Shown piece by piece: positions 36,953-49,499 of a stretch of 64,000 nucleotides of DNA (position 1 is its first letter; each line of letters starts with the position of its first letter). The position numbers and the translations under genes were made by a program. Below the pieces are notes generated by a model. That model searched no databases. It had not been told where the DNA came from and worked only from the letters and a program-made list of their open reading frames with translations. The DNA is from Beroe forskalii (Eukaryota; Ctenophora; Nuda; Beroida; Beroidae). The DNA lies in contig WFMF01000084.1 in the NCBI GenBank assembly GCA_011033025.1, forward strand, positions 494,378 to 558,377, given 5' to 3'.

Positions 36953-38992
36953 CATAACATGTGATTTTATCTAAATGAGGAAGTATTACGCAACCATGAC
37001 GGTTAACTGTATTTAAACATGTCATAACAACCCACTGTACCACACAGCAAGTTAGAAACATGTAAATGATCCAAGAGCCACACAATGTGATAATGATAAG
37101 TAGAGTCATGAACACACACACTGTGTATAAAGTACCACATGGAGCAGTTCACAGATCTGTGTTTAGAGTGAGTGGTTGAGAGTGACGTCATTAGCAGAGC
37201 TGAGAATGGTAACTTAATGCCGCAATACCACCTGCTGTTCTTGGTGTACTGCCATGTACCGTTCACTCGCTATTATACCACGTGATCAAATCAGCAGACG
37301 ACATAGTCACGTGGTCTAAATGACTGAATGTCACGTGGTCTAAATATCACGTGGTGTGTGTACTTTAGGTGAACAGGTGTTATCCTGGATCAGGAGCAAA
37401 TTACAGTGCGGCGCGACATTGTGACACTACTCGACAATGCACATATTACTATATTATACAGTACTCGACATTTTATATAGGACGTCTATGCGGAAAAAGG
37501 AGTTGAACTCTGACCTATGTCCTGTGGCAGGGCCCATGATTTTCCACTTTGGACCCATGCCAAATCAGCTTAATCCCACCAACTATTATACTGCTTGACA
37601 TTGGACAATGGGTGGAAGCTTTCAATTCCCACCATCCAGTTCAACTATACTGCCTTGACATTGGACAATGTGGGGAAGCTTTCAAACCACGGCCGAAGGT
37701 CAGACACACTCACAGTGGAAGCATGTGCTGATACAAGAAGAATGATATGTTTTAATTTTCATTTCATTCTTTCAGTCCTTCAATCGGTAATCTTGGTATG
37801 TCACACATCCATGCCACAATTCTGTCTTACTTGAAAAAGACAAGTGGTGCACTTTGTGCTGCACAATCATCCTGCCCAACTGATGACCCGTTTTTAGCCA
37901 AGAGCATCTCTGACCTTTCTGGCCTCTAATTATTATTTAAGTTATAAAATTTGCCTGCGTTTTGAATTTATGAATGATCTAAAATTGTTAACAAATACAT
38001 TAATGTCCATATTCATACCTGTTTTTGTCAAAACAAATTATTCAATACAACTTTGTACTGTGTTTTGTAGATTAAAATACACAATCTAATTTATCAGTAA
38101 AGCGTATAACTCACCGTAAAGTATACTTTTTGGAGGGCTGCCTCAAAATAGAATTCCGAACGTAGTATTCCATTGCTTAAACCTAATCAAATTCAACTTA
38201 GCTTTTAGAAGAATAACCGTCAATCATTCACAATTGAATGAACATTAAACGAAAATAAGTACCAAAAGCAAAGTAAAGAAAATTTAGCCAAATTAAGAAA
38301 TTTCGCTGAAAACGGTGCGTATGAGCAATCACTCATGAAATCTAAACGCACTGCAGTAAACACAGAGCAGCACGGATCACAGCGTAGTTTTCACTGAGAG
38401 AGAAGAGATCACCACATCGGAATTATAGCAACCACTGAGTGTGTGTGGGGGGGGGTATGTACATCAGCGGTAAAATATGGTTGTCATTACCTCTTTTAAT
38501 CATGAAAATTAGGAAATTCCCACCAATAATACACTCCCGGGAGTACCTACCAGCATATGGCATAGAACTACAATAATAGAGTTAAGAGTAATAGGTATAA
38601 AACGTCAAAACAACAATAACAACAGCAAGAAATCTGAGAGCAAGTCCTCAGTCATGACGTACCTACACAGTGCTATATGACTGTTGAGCAAATGTCATTA
38701 GACCGTGATCTGTTACCAGATGTATCCGACACTGTAAGCGGAGGTGTAGCGAGATAAACGAATATACGATGTGTAATCAGGGGGGGAATATATGATCTTT
38801 TGCCAGGAGGGAGTGATGTAAGGATTGTTTTCGGGGAATCTCTTGGCATGGGAGTATCTTGGTAACGGGTAGCCCATGTGAGTGTGGTTTGTTTACAGAG
38901 TTCACACCAGACGGCTGCTGATACGTACAGTTTAAAACGAGAAGACGAAGAGTAAACACGCCAAACAAACAACAGAATTAATGATTTACCGG
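36953..38992. repeat. Dispersed segmental duplication, copy 1
   Basis: From CATAACATGTGATTTTATC to CAGAATTAATGATTTAC this block recurs at 42144-43922. It includes a CRE-type motif (37192-37228), four CACGTG sites (37276-37352) and a partial duplication containing TTGACATTGGACAATG. A segment around 37840-38050 is absent from the second copy. Confidence 0.9.
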
Positions 38993-39109
38993 CTTTAATA
39001 CTTTAGGCCTCCTGACACACGGTACCCCGTCCACTTTTGATGGACAGGTTGTTGACAGGCGAATGCCAGGTTCGCAGACAGGTCAGGTACAGGTTCTGAT
39101 CTGAATTAA

Positions 39110-39400
39110 AACAGGTTTCAACATTTTAAAAAGAAATTTCCGACGGGTTCTTGACGGGTTCTTGACGGGTTTTGGACAGGATTTAGACAGGTTCTTGACG
39201 GGTTTTTGACAGGTTCTCGACAGGATTTGGACGGGTTCTAGATAGATTTTAAAGAAATTCTAGACGGGTTTTGGACGGGTATTTATGCAAGTTTGGACGG
39301 GTTTTGGAAAGATTTAAGACAGTTTTTTTACAAGTTTTGAACAAGTTTGGTCAGGTTTTGAACAGATTTTGGACGGGTTTTGGTTCATTTGATGTAATAT
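39110..39400. repeat. Degenerate short tandem repeat
   Basis: Roughly twenty diverged copies of a 13-16 bp unit, such as GACGGGTTTTG or GACAGGTTCTT. They give a G/T-rich plus strand without coding meaning. Confidence 0.8.
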
Positions 39401-39629
39401 TAATTGAATGTAATTATATTAATTTTGTTACACACTCGAGTTACATTCTCCATGCGCGAGCTATTTTTCTTCAATCCTGTGGAGCTGTACAGGAGATTTT
39501 GAAGTCTTTTCATTCCACGACAACAAGCAATAATGCGAAAGAACAGGAAGACAGGACATATCTACCTACATATTATAAAGTTATAATATACGGGAAGAAA
39601 ATGGAGACGATCTGAAGATGATTTTTTCT

Positions 39630-39900
39630 CTCCCCATTGGCCTTTTTGTGTATACAAAAAGGCAATGCAGAGGAGGGTTGGCAGAGATCGTGGTTTAGGA
39701 AGGTGAGAAATAGGATATGTGTATATCAGGTCCAGGTTTACAATACAACTACTGTAATTTCTTGAAAGTGTCCGGATTGCTCCTTTATAATATCATTCGC
39801 GAAAATGTCCCTCCTTCCGTCCGTCCCCTTATCACAAATCTTCAATTCAAAATCACGAATTTCTTAATTCTTGGAGCTTTCGGTTGTCAAAAATTTTAAT
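39630..39900. repeat. Dispersed repeat shared with the 7.7-8.0 kb and 11.7-12.0 kb copies
   Basis: It begins CTCTCCCCATTGGCCTTTTT with a small hairpin (CCTTTTTGTGTATACAAAAAGG). It continues through TATCAGGTCCAG and TACTGTAATTTCTTG to a CCGTCC-rich stretch, and is clearly homologous to both tandem-duplication copies. It is probably an old mobile element whose ends I cannot define. Confidence 0.7.
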
Positions 39901-40167
39901 CTTATACGTTGACCAGGCCCATCCGTGCCACATTCCCAGTGACTAAAGTTTTCATATCGACTAATGTCCTGGAAATTGATCTTCATTTCAAATACTAAAA
40001 CACGATTTTTTCCTTCAAAAAAGATATTGACCGAGCAAATGTGAAGAAGGCTTGCCAAATTTGACTATCCTTTGAGAATTGATGTGGAAAATTGAATCAA
40101 TATCACAATAAGACACTGAAATTTTACACATATCGTAACACATAATTAACATGACACATCATGAGTC

Positions 40168-40245
40168 ATGACTTCGTAGCGCAATCGGCTAACGTGTCGA
40201 AATTGGCAGTGCTGTCACGCTGGAGGTCACGGGTTCTGGCCCCAC
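40168..40245 (+). repeat. tRNA-derived pseudogene or SINE head
   Basis: An A-box-like TAGCGCAATCGGCTAACG is followed about 50 bases later by a degenerate B box, GGTTCTGGCCC. No full cloverleaf can be folded by eye. Confidence 0.4.
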
Positions 40246-40469
40246 TATAGTCAGATTTCAAATTTTTAATTTCTGAGCTTATCTTCAGTTTTTTGATAGC
40301 AAAAAGTGATCCTACAGCCCAATCAGTTCACAGAAAATTTTCAGTAATAAGTTCAATTCAGCAGTTAGATTTCGAAATACACGATGGCACGATACTAAAA
40401 TTAGCATGTTGTCCACTGCCCAGGTCGTTTAAACTATTATTTCCAAAATTTTGAGTTTCAAGACATCAA

Positions 40470-41035
40470 TCATCACGGGGGAGGGAAATTAAGCGCCTGC
40501 AAACGGCCTACGGAAACAACGGACAAACAACAATAATTTTGTCGGCAGGCGCAATTCTTGTTAATATATTTAGTGAAATTGTGTACAACAATGATGGAGC
40601 TGTTGACATGAAAACAATGCAAAAACTCTATTGACATTTCTTTTAGCCCTGGCATCTGGGGGCTGCCGCCCCAGACCCCTGCTCTTCTTTATTCCTTTTG
40701 ATTGTTTATATTTATTTAGTAAAATTGTGCACGACAACAATGGTGGATCTGTTGACTTGAAAACAATGCAAAAATTCTATTGAGTTGAAATTTCTTTTAG
40801 CTCCAGAGCTCTGGCATCTGGGGGCTGCCGCCCCCAGACCCCTGCTGTTCTTTCTTTCCATTTTTAATATATTTAGTAAAATTGTGCACGACAACAATGG
40901 TGGATCTGTTGACATGAAAGCAATGCAAAATTCTATTGCGTTGACATTTCTTAAAACACCAGACCTCTGGCTTCTGGGGGCTGCCCCCAGACCTCTGCCA
41001 TTACTAACCGCATAATTAAATAACATTTATATTCA
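40470..41035. repeat. Tandem repeat of about 150-180 bp with a G/C-rich hairpin
   Basis: Three units alternate a sequence containing GTGCACGACAACAATGGTGG with the hairpin-forming CTGGGGGCTGCCGCCCCCAG. A copy of the GGGAAATTAAGCGCCTGC element precedes it. The hairpin segment is the same as in the hAT-like element at 60700-61319. Confidence 0.8.
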
Positions 41036-41489
41036 AAAAACGTCCTTTTTGCGGATGAGGCGCCGCGAGGTGACACCAAGTGACCTTAATTTTGCACGCC
41101 CCCAAAAATTGTGGGCTGGATCCATACCTGATCGGACAAAATTATCACGGAAATTGAACTCACGCTGAGTATCAGCGTGAATATTAAAATGTCTGGGGAA
41201 TTTGTCCGTGATTTTCAGGTACGTGAAAATTAAGTCCGGTATTTCCTCTAAAAATTTCTAGGTAGAGACGCAAAATTTCTGACTTTATCTCTTTAAACGC
41301 AATAATAAAATTTTTAAGGAAATTATACTTCTTTTTTATGCTGAGAACGTGAAATATAGAAATTATAATCACTAGTCGGTTCCCGTCCTACGGACGGCGA
41401 ATGATGGGAGCCGCATGAGCTAACGGCCACATGTCCCTTTGACAGTGATTTGACCGTGCGAGTTTGGAGGGGAAATTCGAAACTTTAAT

Positions 41490-42050
41490 TTCTGCGAAAA
41501 AAGCTTCCACGCCCCAACGGTAACCCAATATTGCCGACAATATCCTCAAAAAATCTTTACTCAACATAAGCAACCCATAGCGAAGGAATTTTGATAAAAT
41601 TCGAAAATCTTTTTTGCGAAAAAAGGGCGTGGCCTCCACGCCCCTTAGGGTAACCAATAATTCGGACAAAATTCTCAAAACTTTTATTCATCATAAGCAA
41701 CTTGATGGCGAAGGAATTTTGAAAAAATTCGAAAGTTTAATTTTTATGAAAAAAAGGGCGTGGCCTCCACGCTCCTCAGAGTGACCCAATAATTCGGACA
41801 AAATTCTCAAAATTTTTATTCATCATAAGCAACTCAACGGCGAAGGAATTTTGAAAAAATTCGAAAGTTTAATTTTTGCGGAAAAAAGGGCGTGGCCCCC
41901 TACGCCCCTCAGGGTGACCCAATAATTCGGACAAAATTCTCAAAATTTTTATTCATCATAAGCAACACGATAGCGAAGGAATTTTGAAAAATTCGAAAGT
42001 TTAATTTTTGCGAAAAAGGGCGTGGCCACCCACGCCCTCAGGGTGGTTGA
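41490..42050. repeat. 131-bp tandem repeat, about four to five units
   Basis: Each unit contains AAAAGGGCGTGGCC, CCACGCCCCTCAGGGTGACC and AATAATTCGGACAAAATTC. Successive GGGCGTGG occurrences at 41625, 41756, 41888 and 42018 give the period. Upstream at 41110-41380 lies a dispersed repeat with CGTGATTTTCAGGTACGTG, related to 51610-51900 and 63370-63560. Confidence 0.88.
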
Positions 42051-42143
42051 CAAAATTTCTCATTATTTTCTGATTTATTATAAAGTTTTTGCAACACAAT
42101 TAAAAATAATTTCTTTGCCTACTTGAAATTGCTAACGCCTGCC

Positions 42144-43922
42144 AACATAACATGTGATTTTATCTAAATGAGGAAGTATTACGCAACCATGACGGTCAAC
42201 TGTATTTAAACATGTCATAACAACCCACTGCGCCACACAGCAAGTTAGAAACATGTAAATGATCCAAGAGCCACACAATGTGATAATGATAAGTAGAGTC
42301 ATGAACACACACACACTGTGTACAAAGTACCACATGGAGCAGTTCACAGATCTGTGTTTAGAGTGAGTGGTTGAGAGTGACGTCAATAGCAGAGCTCAGA
42401 ATGGTAACTTAATGTCGCAATACCCGCTGCTGTTCTTGGTGTACTGCCATGTACCGTTCACTCTCTATACCACGTGATCAAATCAGCAGACGGCATAGTC
42501 ATGTGATCTAAATGTCACGTGGTCTAAATGTCACGTGGTCTAAATGTCACGTGGTTTGTGTAGTGTGTACTTTAGGTGAACAGGTGCTATCCTGGATCAG
42601 GAGCAACTAGCAGTGCGGCGCGACATTGTGACACTACTCGACAATGCACATATTATACAGGACGTCTATGCGGAAAAAGGAGTGGAACTCTGACCTGTGT
42701 CCTGTAGCAGGGCACATGATTTTCCACTTTGGACCCATGCCAAACCAGCTTAATCCCACCAACTATACTGCTTGCCATTGGACAATGGGTGGAAGCTTTC
42801 AATTACCATCAACTATATGCTGCCGCCTGCCTTGACATTGGACAGTGGGTATAAGCTTTCTAAGCATGGTCGAGGGTCAGATACAGTGAAAGCATGTTTT
42901 AATTTGCATTTCATTCTGTCAGCCCTTTAGCCGATAATCTTGGAATGTCACACATCAATGTCACATTAATGCTGTCTTACTTTACTTGTAAAATTAATAC
43001 ACAATCTAATTCATTTGTTAAGTGTTACTCACCGTAAAGTATACTTTTTCGAGGGCTGCCTCAAAATAGAATTCCGAACGTAGTATTCCATTGCTTAAAC
43101 ATAATCAAATTCAACTTAGCTTTTAGAAGAATAACCGTAACTCATTCACAATTGAATGAATATTTAACGAAAAAAAGTACCAAAAGCAAAGTGAGGAAAA
43201 TATAGCCCAATTAAGAAATTGCGCTGAGATCGGTGCGTATGATCAATCACTCATGAAAACTAAACGCACTACAGTAAACACAGAGCAGCACGGATCGCAG
43301 CGTAGTTTTCACTGAGAGAGAAGAGATCACCACACAGAAATTATAGCAACCACCGAGTGTGGTGGGGGTATGTACATCTGCGGTAAAATATGGGTGTCAT
43401 TACCTCTTTCAACCGTGAAAATTAGGGATTTTCCATCAATAATACACTCCCGGGAGTACCTACCATTATATGGCATAGAACTACAATAATAGAGTTAAGA
43501 GTAGTAGGTATAAAACGTCAAAACAACAATAACAACAGCAAGAAATCTGAGAGCAAGTCCTCAGTCATGACGTACCTACACAGTGCTATATGACTGGTGA
43601 GCAAATGTCATTAGACCGTGATCTGTTACCAGATGTATCCGACACTATAAGCGGAGGTGTAGCGAGATAAACGAATATTCAATATACGACGTGTAATCAG
43701 GGGGGGGAATATATGATCTATTGCCAGGAGGGAGTGATGTAAGGATTTCTTGTCAGGGAATCTCTTGGAATGGGGGTATCTTGGTAACGGGTAGCCCATG
43801 TGGGTGTGGTTTGTTTACAGAGTTCACACCTGACGGCTGCTGATACGTACAGTTTAAAACGAGAAGACGAAGAGTTAAAACGCCAAACAAACAACAGAAT
43901 TAATGATTTACTGGCTTTAACA
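42144..43922. repeat. Dispersed segmental duplication, copy 2
   Basis: This is the second copy of 36953-38992 in the same orientation, about 260 bp shorter because of internal deletions. It keeps the CRE-type motif (42377-42420) and a CACGTG cluster (about 42470-42555). Confidence 0.9.
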
Positions 43923-46900
43923 GTTTAATGTTACTCATAGATAAAACTCAAAACAAAGATATCAAACTTTGTAGATAAAACCGTAAAAGAGTTGATGAAA
44001 TACCGGTTAAAGTTGAGACAGCAAAAATGAAACGGAGAATATGGAGAAAATTGATAAATAAAAACTAGAAATTCAGAATCAAGGGTTGCCATGTGTGTAT
44101 AACGACTGCATTAAATAGCAATTATAGGAGAATCCTCACACAGCTATCGTCAAATTGTGATAGCAAATGACGAGTAGGCGTAGGATGGTTAAAATCCTCT
44201 TCCTACATCCACACGGAACCCACATAGCAATCACAGTCACATGAATAACGTTACACTCAAGGAATACCACGCACACTCAACGAATACCACGCACAGACTG
44301 GTAGAAATGTATTACGCAATGGCGTATGAATCGATGTGCGCGCGCGGCTCAAATGTTACACTTGTATCTATGTACTACGAGAATTTGTATATAACAACTA
44401 CACAAGGAATGCGTGTACTCGATCACTCATTCCGTGTCTTGTGCGACACATTTGTATTTGTGGATTTCTAGCTCTCGCTACCAAAAATTCGATTCCGTCA
44501 TTGTTTATTCATAAGTAATCTGTTATCTGTAATCATCACTTATTGATCGACATTTTGTTACTGTTGGTCTCTGGATTTGAAAAAAATCTTGGTTTCACTT
44601 TTTTCGCCTTTTTCTAACATTCTAATTCAGTCATGCTGACAATTTCGAGCTTTAGGTACCACTACCAATCAGGAGATGAAATTTTCCAATGAACTCTCTT
44701 CCTGTCTTTCTGGAATTGAACAAAGTACCTACAAACTTACCTTTTTTGGTGGAGATCCTGGAAATGCTAGAGTTGTCTGACCAACACACCGAGCCAAACC
44801 TTCTGCTCCTCTGCTGTTATTCGGCCATGCCTATAAGATGTAGGTATTTCATTAGATCATGGCGTGTTTCTTTAAAACTTTTTTGTGTTACACGTCATCT
44901 TGTCACTATTTTATCGCTAAGTTTTAAACGATATCATGTGACATGAGTTTATTTTATCATTTCAACATATAAATCATGTTTTCTGGCAGCACCGAAAGAC
45001 TGCAGAAGTTAACAGTAACACTTAAGTTGGTGCTTGTGGTGAGTTCAGTGACTCAGTCAGTATTCTTAGTAGACAGTAGTCTTAGCGGAATACCTTATAG
45101 GGACTTATCTACAAACTACACGTTTTGATGTGGTAGGTATTCACTGCACCTAGCAGGTGACACAATCTTATTCTTAGATAACTTGTACCTATATGAAACA
45201 AAGAAAATTAATTTATCATGTTCAACTCATTACACAAATAGAAAACTAAAATATTGAATCGTTACAATCGCAGGATTTAAAGCGACAGACTTTTCTTCAG
45301 TACCAATCAGTAGTATCGGTAAGTTTTGGCACTTTGTCAAAATTAGACACGTACTATCGCAATCTCCGGGATTAGGCTAGCAGATCTATGAGCAAGCAAT
45401 AATGTCCCCACATGTATTATGCGTAAAATCATAATGTTGCTTTAAGGATAAAACAAATATCGCTCAATCGTCAAAAAATGACCTGCAAGACAAACGTAGC
45501 TAGACAGAAACAAGATTTGATATTGAAAGTTTAACATTTAATTTTAAAGTTATGCCGGAAACCATAAATATACAATTGATCATGTTTATAAATCAAACAA
45601 TTGGCAGAGTAAGCGATTAGACGATAGCACGATGAAATTAATTTGTGTTTCTGCATCCCAATGTTAATAATCCACTACTATTTTTTGATCGTTTTTGTGA
45701 TAGAAGGTTCGTGGTTCTAAAGAACAGAACAATCACACATGACTCAGAAGCTCAGACATATCACTTCACTGCACTTTATCTCTCTCCCCTGACCCTAACC
45801 ATAACCCTAACCTAACCCAAATCCTTGCCTCTAGCACTAACCCTAACCCTTCCCCTTACCCAGACCCTAGCCTTTGTCTATTGTCGAGATATCATGAGCC
45901 TGAGGTAAAGGGTCGTAGGGAAAAAATTTGAGGTGAAATGTCCGTTCCCCGAACAAAGCAAAGTCGCAAGAGAACCATGATAAAGTATATGGTGTAGTGA
46001 GGGCTGATTTAGTAGACTGTAATCACCACCTGGACTCAACAATAGAACAATGTGTACAGTGTACCGTAAGGATTAGATCATCAACCTAGTTGTGAGGTCG
46101 CCGTGGTTGCCTTGGTTACCTCATTCTATGATAATAACTTTGCAGAGAAAATCACGTAATTGGGCTACTTCATACAGTATGCCGCTTGACATAGTGTAGA
46201 TGGGCGATGGAGTCAATTGCATATGAGTTACGGTCTTGATGAAATGTAGCAATGTAGCGATTGTACTGCGATGCAGGGTGTAATGAGGTACTGTATCAGT
46301 ATGAGGGTAGAAGGCATTCAGTAGTTTGCTTAACTATCCTTTACTACTTTACTTCATGAGAACTAATTCGAGTCAGACAAAGATCTTGTGAGGCAAGGCA
46401 TTTCAGAATTGTATTCGATACCTATTGGGTTTGTAGTTCTTTTTGTGGATAAAAAAAACAGATTAAAAATATGTTATGAAAATGTTATATTCACTTAAAA
46501 AGAACATTCAAAAACCTGACTCTCAGCAGTAAATTAAAGTTTCTACTATGCGATCATTGCAAATATTATTTGGAGTTTCAAATCAATTTCATATTGCTAT
46601 CGAAAAAACCACTCAGAAAAAACTCTTAAAAGTCTATTCGATACACATCGACTGGTACGAGCTCACTAATCAATGAGTCCTATTATAAAAAGTATCAAAA
46701 TACTGACTCCAATTTGTAATGATAGATCTCATATTCTCTGACATCGTAGACTGGTAGCTTCATTTCGTGATGTGAAAAAGTCCGGTGTCCGGGACAGGAC
46801 TCGAGACCTCCGCAAAATGTTCTTGTTGATCTCCGATATGAGTTTACCGGCGGCCTCCGGAGCAGCAAACTCTACAGAGTTCAGTCCGGCGGAGTAACGG
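43923..46900. other. No supported gene
   Basis: AT-rich sequence. At 45785-45880 there is a short degenerate CCCTAA-like tract. A minus-strand segment ending at a GTAAGT near 44740 has exon-like borders but no recognisable protein. Sequence just before 46900 is probably the 3' UTR of the CAP-domain gene. Confidence 0.4.
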
Positions 46901-47430
46901 TAGAGGGCTACATAGGGTCCGAGTGCTCGCCCTCCGTCAGTTCGTTAGAGGGCTGCATAGAGTCCCAATGCCCGCCCTCATTCAGTGCGTTAGAGGGCTA
47001 CATAGGGTCCCAGTGCTCGCCCTCCCTCAGTTCGTTAGGGTACTGCGTGGGGTCCCAGTGCCCGCCCTCCCTCAGTTCGTTTGAGGGCAGCATGGTGTCC
47101 CAGTGCTCGCCCTCCCTCAGTTCGTTAGAGGGCTGCATGGAGTCCCAGTGCTCGCCCTCCCTCAGTTCGTCAGAGGGCTGCATGGAGTCCCAGTGCTCGC
47201 CCTCCCTCAGTTCGTCATAGGGCTGCATGGAGTCCCAGTACTCGCCCTCCCTCAGTTCGTTAGAGGGCTGCATGGAGTCCCAATGCCCGCCCTCCCTCAG
47301 TTCGTCAGAGGGCTGCATGGGGTCCCAGTGCCCGCCCTCCCTCAGTTCGTTAGATGACTGCATGGGGTCCCAGTGCCCGCCCTCCCTCAGTTCGGTAGGG
47401 GACTGTATGGAGTCCCAGTGAACCCTTAGG
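46900..47430 (-). repeat. 45-bp coding minisatellite extending past the stop codon
   Basis: The unit encodes EGEHWDSMQPSNELR and variants. The TAG at 46998-47000 replaces the repeat's conserved CAG (Gln). Two more units continue in the same frame to another TAG in the same position at 46908-46910. Confidence 0.9.
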
Positions 47431-49480
47431 GGGGAGAAGTATTGCTCTTCATCGTGCTGCTGCGTGGTATGATCTTCATAATCTGATACCTCCCACCATA
47501 TGTCGGTGAGGTGTGAGTGGGTGGCGGTCAGTGGGGGTGAAAGCAGGTGATTAGCTCCTCCTACATCTGGAGATGCATCGTGGTGTGCAAGAAGTTCGGC
47601 GTTATCTTCCAGGAAAAATTTGAACTTAGCAATGGTTTTCTCCTGCTTCCTCTTCTTCCTTCTCTTTCTCACGAAGGTGAAGGTCACGTACCCTATGACA
47701 ACGATAAGGATTGAAACAACGGTACCCACACTGAAAAAAGTGGCCCAGTTGCTGCTAAAAGTGCCAACCACCGGCGTGTCAATGACCCCCGTGCTGTTGT
47801 TAGAGAGCTTAACAATACCCCTCAGTCGTAGGGAATACTCTCTCCCATTGACCAGCTTTCCGTTGTAGTATCCCCCGTAAGTCCTCTCATCTCCCAAGAC
47901 GAATATATCCCCGAGAGAGGGGACTTGAGCAGCAACATACGGCACTGCTTCCCCGGCCTCCAGGTAGATCCGTTCTGCGTCCGCCCACTCGTACAGAGTC
48001 TCTTTGTATGGCAGGGGTTCTTGGTCACGGTTACGTGGCACGTCATGGTGCTGCACTATCAGCTGGAAAGAGCTGATCCCCTCGAAGGGCTCGTCGTGAT
48101 CGATATTCACCACCAAACTGCCATCCCCATTGTCTTTGAAAAAAGTGCGTATGGTGGGGAATGTAACTCGTATCTCTTCCCCGGACTTGTCCTTGATGAC
48201 GTAGTGATGGTTTTTCTGTCCGGAGCCAGAGCTTTGGCTCGGATCATGGTCCTTGTAAAGGTCACCAGGGATGCGGTCCTGATTAATGCCAGGAATATGG
48301 TATGTATTGTTCTTCTCATCATCATCGTTAATTATTCTAGACTTCGTAATCATTTCCGTTTCGTATATAATGATACCCGAAAGTGAGGAATCATCAGCAA
48401 CGATATTAGGAGCTGCGGTCACTCTGCTTATATCAGGCAATCTTGAGGAGGGGAGGGCTCTGAACTGAAGTTCGGTATCTTCTAACCAGTCTTCGTATCT
48501 TATACCACCGCGATTTGTGGATGCAACTTGAGTGATCGTATTCCTACAAGCAACATTCCTCACATGTTCAGCTATGTTGATGCTACCTACTGCCTTTCCA
48601 TTCACATAAGGAGTGAATGTATCGGGCGATAAGAAAAACGTATATAAAATGGACGCTTTTGAGTGTCCCAGAATATCGCTCACAGTCTTTCCCTTCCTTC
48701 CATCACAGAAATAGAGCCTCAATGCAATCTTAATCCTTCCAACGCCGACTTCATCTCGGAAAGGATAAAAAGACACATACACGACGATTATTTCCGACCA
48801 ATCCTTCGACGAATAAAATCGGAACATACAACTGCCGCTGGATTTCCAGGATGTTTTAACTTGAAGCGTTCCAGAACTGAAGTCGAACTGAGTCAGAGTC
48901 TTTGTTCTAAGGTTACGCCAATCTGACGAAGGAACGATGTTATCTTTGATAGTAGAAAATGAAAAACTCGGATAATACTGGCAAACTACGTAATACCCTC
49001 TATCAGAGTTAATTCCTGACGCACAGTCAATATCGGTAGTCCCTTTCCAGAGCATTTGAATGCACGATCTGATCTGTTCATCCTCCCGGAGATCAAAGTC
49101 GTCGACTTCACTAAGGACGATCATCTCGCAGGACCTGTACCAGTCCCTGACAACTGCTAAGGTCTTCTCGATGGTATTCCCGGGTTCCCCCTCGCCTAGA
49201 TTCTCCCCAAATCCACTCGCCTGAGACTGTGGACTATGGTAGATCTGCCCATTTGAGATACACGCGTCAACCCAGCTATCTGCATTGAACTTAAAGCCCC
49301 TTCGTCCCTTCGAATAGCAGAAGTCGTCGAGTCCGTCATAAAGATGTCTGATCCGGTTGTGCTCGTCGATGAGAAGCTGGGCTAGCCCGGACTTTATTTT
49401 TGAGCAGCCTGACTGGATCTTCCCAACTGAGGAATAATGAGATGCGTGGTGTTTGTGTGAACAATTAGTCAGATGCATGC
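46998..49480 (-). CDS. CAP-domain single-pass membrane protein with a 15-residue repeat tail (main exon)
   Basis: One long exon begins after the acceptor TTTTTCCAG at 49481-49489; the preceding exon, which should hold a signal peptide, was not found. The N-terminal part is a CAP/SCP domain: LLIDEHNRIRHLYDG, then YHSPQSQ, GENLG, IQMLWKGTTDIDC and YYVVCQYYP. The usual second His before the TQ..W motif is replaced (SCIQMLW), so the metal site is probably incomplete. A middle region (about 48900-48450) is unassigned. The membrane-proximal part resembles the fibronectin-III-like module of receptor tyrosine phosphatases (GDERTYGGYYNGKLVNGREY). A transmembrane helix (47671-47738) is followed by RKRRKKRK. 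The cytoplasmic tail ends in about eight 15-residue repeats of the type EGEHWDSMQPSNELR. No phosphatase domain is present. The function is unknown; a cell-surface role is inferred. Confidence 0.85.
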
Positions 49481-49499
49481 CTGGAAAAATCCTTTTTAT

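Noticed and set aside
44748-44845. Exon-like minus-strand segment between TTATAG and GTAAGT
   Set aside because: One frame is open, but it has no recognisable motif, and the more protein-like alternative frame contains a stop.
47103-47421. Plus-strand frames with LPQFVRGLHGVPVLA repeats
   Set aside because: Antisense to the 45-bp coding repeat of the CAP-domain gene.
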